Part shown: positions 18,810 to 25,626 of the stretch, piece after piece | Layout: each line of letters opens with the position of its first letter | How positions within the stretch are numbered: position 1 is the first letter of the stretch | Notes under the pieces: model-generated | Seen by the model: the letters and a program-made list of their open reading frames with translations, nothing else | What the model was told of the DNA's origin: nothing | Databases searched by the model: none | Source of the DNA: Actinomycetota bacterium | GTDB taxonomy: Bacteria; Actinomycetota; Acidimicrobiia; Acidimicrobiales; CADCTF01 | Reading direction: 5' to 3' | Assembly: GCA_019348255.1 (NCBI GenBank) | Contig: JAHWJU010000009.1 | Coordinates: 1 to 35,131, forward strand | Length of the DNA: 35,131 nt | Position numbers and translations under genes: made by a program

Positions 18810-20554
18810 TGAGCAAGGAACCTGCACCGGCGCACCGCTTCGAGGTCTGGGCACCGCGGGCCGAGCAGGTGGAGGTGGTGATCGAAGGAACGCGCTGGCC
18901 CTTGGCGCCGGCCACCAGGCGCGGCTGGCACGAGGGGGTGGTCGCCGGTGCCGGCCCCGGCGCCCGCTACGCCTTCTCTCTCGACGGAGGCCCGCCCCGT
19001 CCTGATCCGCGGTCCGCTTCTCAGCCCGAGGGGGTGGACGGTCCCTCCGAGCTGATCGACCATGGCATGTTCCGCTGGAGCGATGCCGGCTGGAGGGGGA
19101 TCCCGCTGGCGTCAGCCGTGGTCTACGAGCTCCACGTCGGCACCTTCACCGAGGAGGGCACCTTCGACGCGGTGGTGGACAAGCTCGACCACCTGGTTGA
19201 TCTGGGCGTCGACGCGGTGGAGCTCCTGCCCGTCAACGAGTTCCCGGGGGAGCGGGGCTGGGGTTACGACGGCGTGGCGCTCTTCGCGCCCCACCACGCC
19301 TATGGAGGCCCCGACGGCCTCAAGCGCCTGGTGGACGCCTGTCACGGCGCCGGCCTGGCTGTGATCCTCGACGTCGTCTACAACCACCTGGGCCCGGCGG
19401 GCAACTACCTGGGAGAGTACGGCCCCTACTTCACCGACAAGTACTCGACGCCCTGGGGCATGGCCGTCAACCTCGACGACCGAGGCAGCGACGAAACCAG
19501 ACGGTTCCTCCTCGACAACGCCCTGGGCTGGTTGCGCGACTACCACTTCGACGGCCTGCGCATCGACGCCGTCCACGCCCTGGTGGACCGCTCCGCGATG
19601 CATCTGCTCGAGGAGATGGCGGTGGAGGTGGAGGCGCTCGAGGCCGAGCTGGGCCGCAGCCTCTTCCTCATCGCGGAGAGCGACCTCAACGATCCGCGGG
19701 TGGTGGCTCGGCGGGAGGTTGGCGGCTACGGGATGGACGCCCAGTGGAGCGACGACTTCCACCACGCCCTCCATGCCGCCCTCACGGGCGAGCACGATGG
19801 CTACTACGCCGACTTCGGCGGGCTGGGCGACGTGGCGACGGCACTGCAGCGAGTCTTCGTCCACGCCGGCCACTACTCCCCCCACCGCGGCCGCCGTCAC
19901 GGCCGGGCTCCCGACGGCATCCCCGGCTGGCGCTTCCTCGGCTACCTCCAGAACCACGACCAGGTCGGCAACCGGGCCCAGGGCGACCGAAGCTCACACC
20001 TGCTCAGCCCGCAACGACTCAAGATCGCGGCGGTACTGGTGTTCACTGCTCCCTTCGTGCCGATGCTGTTCATGGGAGAGGAGTGGGGGGCCGGCTCCCC
20101 CTTCCAGTACTTCACCGACCACCAGGACCCCGACCTCGGCCGGGCGGTGAGCCAGGGCCGGCGTTCGGAGTTCTCCTCCTTCGGCTGGTCGACCGAGGAA
20201 GTCCCGGACCCGCAGGACCCCGACACCTTCTGGCGCTCGAAGCTGGACTGGTCCGAGCGCGACATCGATCCCCACGCCGAGCTGCTGGCCTGGCACAAGG
20301 CGCTGATCCGCCTGCGCCGTGGCTATCCCGAGCTCACCTCGGGGAGCCTGGCCGGAGTCGAGGTCGACGTCGACGAAGCCGCCGGCCATCTCCAGGTCCG
20401 GCGGGGGCGGGTACGCGTAGTGGTGAACCTCGGGGTGCAGCCGTGGGATTTACCCCAGGAGCCAACAAAGATCCTCCTGGAGTCACGCATGGTGACTACC
20501 GAGGCGGCTACCGTGGTCACATTGGCAACCGACGGCGTGGTGATTTTTACCTAG
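18809..20554 (+). CDS. treZ: Malto-oligosyltrehalose trehalohydrolase
   Basis: 581 aa; FEVWAPRAEQVEVVIEG; ELHVGTFTEEGTFDAVVDKLDHLVDLGVDAVELLPVNEFPGERGWGYDGV; ILDVVYNHLGPAGNYLGEYGPYFTDKYSTPWG; GWRFLGYLQNHDQVGNRAQGDR. Start overlaps the treY stop; the ORF-track extension to 18278 is within treY. Confidence 0.96.
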   Translation: MSKEPAPAHRFEVWAPRAEQVEVVIEGTRWPLAPATRRGWHEGVVAGAGPGARYAFSLDGGPPRPDPRSASQPEGVDGPSELIDHGMFRWSDAGWRGIPLASAVVYELHVGTFTEEGTFDAVVDKLDHLVDLGVDAVELLPVNEFPGERGWGYDGVALFAPHHAYGGPDGLKRLVDACHGAGLAVILDVVYNHLGPAGNYLGEYGPYFTDKYSTPWGMAVNLDDRGSDETRRFLLDNALGWLRDYHFDGLRIDAVHALVDRSAMHLLEEMAVEVEALEAELGRSLFLIAESDLNDPRVVARREVGGYGMDAQWSDDFHHALHAALTGEHDGYYADFGGLGDVATALQRVFVHAGHYSPHRGRRHGRAPDGIPGWRFLGYLQNHDQVGNRAQGDRSSHLLSPQRLKIAAVLVFTAPFVPMLFMGEEWGAGSPFQYFTDHQDPDLGRAVSQGRRSEFSSFGWSTEEVPDPQDPDTFWRSKLDWSERDIDPHAELLAWHKALIRLRRGYPELTSGSLAGVEVDVDEAAGHLQVRRGRVRVVVNLGVQPWDLPQEPTKILLESRMVTTEAATVVTLATDGVVIFT

Positions 20555-20641
20555 CCCGGGGTTTGACCTAGCTGAGTGGTGGGCACATCACTTTGCGTAA
20601 ATCGGGTCAGGGTGCGAGCTGCACCTAGAAGGAAGGCAAAG

Positions 20642-21556
20642 ATGAGCATTTCACGGAGGTACCGGCGCCTCAGCGCTGCGGTGGTCGGGGGCGTAGCGGC
20701 AGTGGTGTTCTCCCTCGGAGCACCTGCCTTCGCCAACCACGGCGAGCGCCACGCCAGCGAACAGGGAGAGACGGCGTCGGCCAATTCCCAGGCGGCGTCC
20801 AACTCACAGTCGGCCGAACACGCCCAGAACGACGAGGCTGCGGCCCGTCGGGAGGCGGCGGCACAGTCCGGCCAAGGGGGCCAGGGCGGCGGGGCTGGAA
20901 CGGCCGATGCCGCCAGCAACGGCGAGACCCAGGGCGCCAGCCCGTCCAACCCCGATGGCGGCGGCCTCGACAAACCCGAATGTGAGACGACCGCAGAGGG
21001 TTGCCAGGGCACTGCCGACTTCGACGGCAACAACGGCTGTGGCAACGACGCGGACCGCGAGGACGACAACAACGGCAACTGCGGCGGGCCGAAGAAGCCC
21101 AAGGACTGCCCGCCCAACGCCAACACGACCAACGGCCGGGGCACCGAGAACGCCAACGCCCGCAGCCGCATCCGTGACTGCGCCCCCGGCACGCCCGGAA
21201 ACCCCGTCATCCCGGAGAACGCGCCGACCAATGTCAACACTGAGTCGGGGAATGTCAACACCGGGTCGAGGAACATCAGCACCGGGTCCGACACCACCAA
21301 CGTCTTGGGCTCGGCCGTCACCGCCGCTGAGGCGGCAACCCTCGCCTCCCAGGCCGGCGACGGGGCGAGCGTCCTCGGCATCAGCTTCGAGCGGGGCGCC
21401 GAGGCGGCTCCGGCAGGTTCGAAGGCCGAGGTGATGGGCGTGCAGTTCGAGCGTGGGCAGCTGGCCCGCACCGGCCTCGGCGTGGTCCTGCTGGTCCTGG
21501 TCGGCCTGGGCCTGGTCGGTTCCGGCGCCGGCCTCAGGCGCTTCGCCCGCCGCTAG
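20642..21556 (+). CDS. Secreted Asn/Cys-rich cell-wall protein with C-terminal LARTG sorting signal (class E sortase-type substrate)
   Basis: Sec signal MSISRRYRRLSAAVVGGVAAVVFSLGAPAFA; C-terminal QLARTG + hydrophobic LGVVLLVLVGLGLVGSGAGL + RRFARR; AAGGAAGG upstream of ATG. Confidence 0.8.
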   Translation: MSISRRYRRLSAAVVGGVAAVVFSLGAPAFANHGERHASEQGETASANSQAASNSQSAEHAQNDEAAARREAAAQSGQGGQGGGAGTADAASNGETQGASPSNPDGGGLDKPECETTAEGCQGTADFDGNNGCGNDADREDDNNGNCGGPKKPKDCPPNANTTNGRGTENANARSRIRDCAPGTPGNPVIPENAPTNVNTESGNVNTGSRNISTGSDTTNVLGSAVTAAEAATLASQAGDGASVLGISFERGAEAAPAGSKAEVMGVQFERGQLARTGLGVVLLVLVGLGLVGSGAGLRRFARR

Positions 21557-21571
21557 GTTCGGCCTGCTACT

Positions 21572-21598
21572 GGACCGGCGGCCTGGTGGCGCCGGTCC
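21572..21598. terminator. Hairpin terminator candidate 1 after the LARTG gene
   Basis: Perfect 9-bp stem GGACCGGCG/CGCCGGTCC with 9-nt loop, 15 nt past the stop codon. Confidence 0.7.
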
Positions 21599-21641
21599 GA
21601 CGGGCGGCCCCCGTGGGTGCGCCTGACCTGTTCGACCCGAC

Positions 21642-21683
21642 CCGGAGACAGCGGTTGGTCCACTGACCAGCCGCTGTCTCCGG
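21642..21683. terminator. Very strong hairpin (19-bp stem, 4-nt loop), terminator candidate 2
   Basis: CCGGAGACAGCGGTTGGTC-CACT-GACCAGCCGCTGTCTCCGG; all pairs Watson-Crick except one T-G. No U-tract follows. Confidence 0.82.
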
Positions 21684-21709
21684 CGCGTCACGGCACTACT
21701 TTCTCAGCG

Positions 21710-23095
21710 GTGGACTTCGACCTGGTGGTAGTGGGCGGCGGGGCTGGCGGAATGGCGGCGGCACGGGCCGGTGTGCGACGGGGCAAGCGCACCCTGCTCG
21801 TGCAGGACGGGCCGGTCGGGGGTGACTGCACCTTCACCGGCTGCGTGCCGTCGAAGGCCCTCATCGCGGCGGCCGGCGCCGGCGCCGGCTTCTCCGAGGC
21901 CATGGCATCGGCGGCGCGGGCCGTGAAGATCATCGCCGCCGGGGAGGAGGCGGAGGTGTTCCGGCGGGAGGGGGTCGAGGTGCTCGAGGGGAGGGCCCGG
22001 TTCCGCTCCCGCAACGAGATCGACGTCGACGGCCAGGCGGTGGGGGCCGACCGCTTCGTCGTAGCCACCGGCGCGGCGCCGGCCGTCCCGCCCATCCCCG
22101 GGCTGCGCGAGCTCGACCACTTGACCAGCGACAACGTGTGGGACCTGCAGGAATGCCCGGCCACGCTGGCCGTTCTCGGCGGTGGGGCCATCGGCTGCGA
22201 GCTGGCGCAGGCTTTCGCCCGGCTGGGGGCCCGGGTCACCGTGATCGAGGCCCTCGATCACCTGCTCTCCAAGGAGGAACCCGAGGTCGCCACCGTGATG
22301 GAGGGGGTCCTGCGCCGTGAGGGGGTGGAGGTGCGCGCCGGCCAGAAGGTCGTGCGTGTGGAGGCGCTCGGCTCCGCCACCGGCGCCACCGCGACGGCGG
22401 CGAGGATCCACGTCGAGGGCGGCGAGCCGGTGGAGGTGGAGCGGGTGCTCGTGGCCATAGGCCGCCGTCCCGTGACCGACGGTCTCGATCCGGCTGCCGC
22501 CGGAGTCGAGCTCGACCAACGGGGCTTCGTCGAAACGGACGACTACCTGCAGACGAGCGCCCCGAACATCTGGGCCGTCGGTGACGTGGCGGGAAAGCTG
22601 CAGTTCACCCATGCCGCCGACGAGATGGGGCGGATAGCGGTGGGCAACGCCTTCGGCTCGTTCCGCAAGCGCCGGTTCCACGCCGAGCGCATCCCGTGGG
22701 TGACCTTCACCGACCCCGAGGTGGCTCGGGTGGGGCTGAGCGAACAGGAGGCGGCGGCCCGGGGTGGGCAGGTCGCCTTCCTCCCCTTGTCGGAGGTGGA
22801 CAGGGCCGTGGCCGAGGACCGTACCGACGGCTTCTTGAAGGTCATCGTGGGCCCCCGGTGGCCCACCGGCAACCTCGCCGGCGGCCGGGTCCTCGGAGCC
22901 ACCCTGGTGGCGCCACGGGCGGGCGAGCTGATCCACGAGTTCGCCCTCGCCATCCGCACCGGCATCTTCCCGGCGCATCTGGCCTTGACCGTGCACGCCT
23001 ACCCGACGTGGTCCATGGCCGTCCAGAAGGTGATGGGGCAGTTCTTCGTGGAGGTCGAGGGCCGCCGGGCGCGGCCCGCGGGAGCGGGGGGGTGA
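21710..23095 (+). CDS. FAD-dependent pyridine nucleotide-disulfide oxidoreductase (mercuric reductase-like, lacking an HMA domain)
   Basis: DLVVVGGGAGGMAAARAG FAD motif; redox GGDCTFTGCVPSKALI (C-x4-C); NAD motif LAVLGGGAIGCELAQAFARLGARVTVIE; NIWAVGDV; C-terminal dimerisation HAYPTWSMAVQ. Confidence 0.9.
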   Translation: MDFDLVVVGGGAGGMAAARAGVRRGKRTLLVQDGPVGGDCTFTGCVPSKALIAAAGAGAGFSEAMASAARAVKIIAAGEEAEVFRREGVEVLEGRARFRSRNEIDVDGQAVGADRFVVATGAAPAVPPIPGLRELDHLTSDNVWDLQECPATLAVLGGGAIGCELAQAFARLGARVTVIEALDHLLSKEEPEVATVMEGVLRREGVEVRAGQKVVRVEALGSATGATATAARIHVEGGEPVEVERVLVAIGRRPVTDGLDPAAAGVELDQRGFVETDDYLQTSAPNIWAVGDVAGKLQFTHAADEMGRIAVGNAFGSFRKRRFHAERIPWVTFTDPEVARVGLSEQEAAARGGQVAFLPLSEVDRAVAEDRTDGFLKVIVGPRWPTGNLAGGRVLGATLVAPRAGELIHEFALAIRTGIFPAHLALTVHAYPTWSMAVQKVMGQFFVEVEGRRARPAGAGG

Positions 23096-24294
23096 CGCTG
23101 TTCGACGATCCGACGCCGGCCGTGCGCAAGCTCAGCCTCGTCCGCCTGGGCGCCGAGGTGGCCCGGTCGGTGGCCGCAGTGGGAAAGGTGGCGGTGGAAG
23201 GAGAGGTCCACCGACCCACGACCCGCCCCGGCGGCAGGGTCTACTTCACGCTCAAGGATCGCGCCGCCCAGATCGACGTGACCGTGCCGGCGGCCCGGTC
23301 CCGACGGGCCCGCACCGTGGAGGGGGAGCGGGTACAGGCCACCGGCATACTCGAGTGGATCACCGGCTGGGGCCGGCTCCAGTTCGTGGCCGAAGAGGTC
23401 GTTCCCGTGGGAGCGGGAGCGGTAGCGGCCATGGTCGCCGAAGCCCGCCTGCGGCTGGGCAGGGACGGGCTGCTCGACCGCCCGCGCCGGCCGATCCCCC
23501 GCCTGCCGGCGGCCATCGGTGTGGTGTGTGGCAGCGAGGCCGCGGTACGGGGGGACATCCTCTCGGTGGTCGCCAGCCGGTTCCCCGGCTATCCCATCGT
23601 TTTCCGGGAGGTGCCGGTGTCGGGACCGGGTGCCGCAGATGCCATTGCCGGCGCCGTGCGGGATCTCGACCTCCGCCCCGAGGTCGAGGTCATCCTCCTG
23701 GCCCGGGGAGGCGGCGACGCCACCCAGCTGCTCCCCTTCAGCGACGAGGAGCTGTGCCGGGCGATCTGCGCGTCCCGGACGCCGGTGGTGGCGGCCATCG
23801 GCCACGAAGGCGACCGGCCGCTGTGCGACGAGGTGGTCGACCTCCGTTGCGCCACCCCTTCGCTGGCGGCGGCGGCCGTGGTGCCCGACCGCGCCGTCAT
23901 CGAAGGTGAGTTGCGGGCACTGCGGTTGCGGGCCGAGTCGTTGGGCTGCTCCGCCGTAGCCGTCGCCCGCCGGCGTCTCGATGCGGTAGACCGCGACCGG
24001 GCGGTCGCCGCCGGCGTGCGACGGGCCACGGATCGTCTGGTGCATGCACGTCATCGGCTGGATGCGGTCCACCCCCGTCATCGCGTCAGCCGGGCCTGGG
24101 CCACCCTCGATGGTGCCCACCGGGAGATGGAGGCCCTGAGCCCGGTCAGGGTGCTCGAGCGGGGCTATGCAGTGGTTCGCTCGGATGAGGGGTCGGTGCT
24201 GCGGGACGCAGGGCAGGTCGGCACCGGCGACCACGTGCACGTGCAGCTGGCGGCGGGGCGGCTGCGGGCTCTCGTCGAGGAGGCAGCGAGATGA
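23092..24294 (+). CDS. xseA: Exodeoxyribonuclease VII large subunit
   Basis: OB-fold N-terminus (VAVEGEVHRPTTRPGGRVYFTLKDRAAQIDVTVP) and LPAAIGVVCGSEAAVRGDILSVVASRFPGYPIVFREVPVSGPGAADAI...VEVILLARGGGDATQLLPFSDEELCRAI...VVAAIGHEGDRPLCDEVVDLRCATPSLAA; overlaps xseB. Confidence 0.93.
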   Translation: MTLFDDPTPAVRKLSLVRLGAEVARSVAAVGKVAVEGEVHRPTTRPGGRVYFTLKDRAAQIDVTVPAARSRRARTVEGERVQATGILEWITGWGRLQFVAEEVVPVGAGAVAAMVAEARLRLGRDGLLDRPRRPIPRLPAAIGVVCGSEAAVRGDILSVVASRFPGYPIVFREVPVSGPGAADAIAGAVRDLDLRPEVEVILLARGGGDATQLLPFSDEELCRAICASRTPVVAAIGHEGDRPLCDEVVDLRCATPSLAAAAVVPDRAVIEGELRALRLRAESLGCSAVAVARRRLDAVDRDRAVAAGVRRATDRLVHARHRLDAVHPRHRVSRAWATLDGAHREMEALSPVRVLERGYAVVRSDEGSVLRDAGQVGTGDHVHVQLAAGRLRALVEEAAR

Positions 24295-24527
24295 CGGGGG
24301 CCGGCGAAGCCGACAACGAGCGGACCTTCGAGGAGCTGATGGAGGAGCTGGAGGCGACCGTCGCCTCCATGGCCAGGGGCAACCTCGGGATCGAGGAGGT
24401 GACCGATCTCTACGAACGGGCAGGACGGCTGCATGCGGCCGCCACCGAGCGGCTGGCTGCCGTACAGGCACGCATCGACAACCTCACCTCTGCGCCGACC
24501 CCGGATGCGCCGGCCATTGATGGCTGA
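24291..24527 (+). CDS. xseB: Exodeoxyribonuclease VII small subunit
   Basis: 78 aa; FEELMEELEATVASMARGNLGIEEVTDLYERAGRLHAAATERLAAVQARIDNL; coupled to xseA. Confidence 0.95.
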   Translation: MTGAGEADNERTFEELMEELEATVASMARGNLGIEEVTDLYERAGRLHAAATERLAAVQARIDNLTSAPTPDAPAIDG

Positions 24528-25626
24528 AGCAGCGTGAGGTCAGCCGGCCGGGCGCCCACAAGCCCCAGAAGCCGCCGAGCACGCGGCGGGTCTTGTCGGT
24601 CCACTCCAGGCAATCAGGAGGGCTGATCCGCCGGACCACCTGGCGGATGCCCCCCTCGTGGACGGCGTAGCCGGCCCAGACCCCCGGATAGTCCTTGGTC
24701 GAGCCCACCTCGGTGACAGCCAGGCCATGGCGGGTGCCACGCCGGTTGCGGTGGGTGTGGCCGAAGCTGACGAGGGTGGCGGCATTGGCCTGCGCCAGCG
24801 CCCTCAGCAACGGCTCACCCTCGCGCTTGGGAATCCCGGCCGGGTACCTGGACGGGACCGGCAACCGGTCCACGTAGTGGTGGAGGGTCACGAAGGCGGC
24901 GCCGGCACTCCCGCCGGCCAGTCGCACCAGCGTCTCGCGCTGGTGGCGGTCGACTGCGCCCACCGAGCGCCTCGGTACCGCCGAGTGGCCCACGACCAAC
25001 CTGATCCCGGGGAGGTCGACCGACACCGGCTCGTCCGCCAGGGAGATGCCGTGCCGGGCCAGGATGTCGCGTCCGTCGGTGCTCTTGGGCACCACGTCGT
25101 GGTTGCCCAGCGTGGTGTGCACCGGCATCGGGGCGTCCCCCAGCACCTCGGCCACCAACTCCCATTGCTTCGGCCGTCCCGAGAACGTGAGGTCGCCCTT
25201 CACCACCAGCGCCTGCGCCCCCCAGGCGGTGGCCTCGGCGATGGCGGCGCGGGCGCACCTGACGGCGTAGCCCTCTTCCGGCGGTCGGGCCGGCAACTCC
25301 CTCACGCGGGGCAGAAGCCCGAAGCCTCTCTCACCGATGTGGAGGTCGCTGATGGTGGCGAACCGGCAGAGCAGCCGCCCCGGAGGTGGGGCCAGGGTCC
25401 GGAAGGCTCCGACGGCTCGGCGCCCTCCGCCCACCTCCAGCACCAGCTCGTGGTCCGTGTCGGGCGCCAGGCCCTCGAGCACCACCGCGCCGGGACGGCC
25501 CGGATCGTGGTGGTCGAGCGGCACGTCGACGTCACCGGCCCGAAGCACGGCGTCAGCCGCCGGCAGGCTCTCCCAGCAGACCTGGACCGCGGTGTCTTCG
25601 ACGCCGAAGACACCGATCTCGTTCAC
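24484..25626 (-). CDS. Metallophosphoesterase (calcineurin-like)
   Basis: ISDLHIGE, VVKGDLTFSG, TTLGNHD, FVTLHHY, LVSFGHTHRNR metallophosphoesterase motifs, preceded by a small beta-sandwich-like N-terminal region. Confidence 0.9.
   Translation of the reverse strand: MNEIGVFGVEDTAVQVCWESLPAADAVLRAGDVDVPLDHHDPGRPGAVVLEGLAPDTDHELVLEVGGGRRAVGAFRTLAPPPGRLLCRFATISDLHIGERGFGLLPRVRELPARPPEEGYAVRCARAAIAEATAWGAQALVVKGDLTFSGRPKQWELVAEVLGDAPMPVHTTLGNHDVVPKSTDGRDILARHGISLADEPVSVDLPGIRLVVGHSAVPRRSVGAVDRHQRETLVRLAGGSAGAAFVTLHHYVDRLPVPSRYPAGIPKREGEPLLRALAQANAATLVSFGHTHRNRRGTRHGLAVTEVGSTKDYPGVWAGYAVHEGGIRQVVRRISPPDCLEWTDKTRRVLGGFWGLWAPGRLTSRCFSHQWPAHPGSAQR

Noticed and set aside
20611-20625. GGTGC-GAGCT-GCACC hairpin upstream of the LARTG gene as a riboswitch
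   Set aside because: Short 5-bp stem; no match I can recognise to a known riboswitch consensus in the short leader.
22696-23091. N-terminal extension of the xseA ORF
   Set aside because: Lies inside the oxidoreductase gene in another frame; the XseA OB-fold starts at GTG 23092, coupled to the upstream stop.
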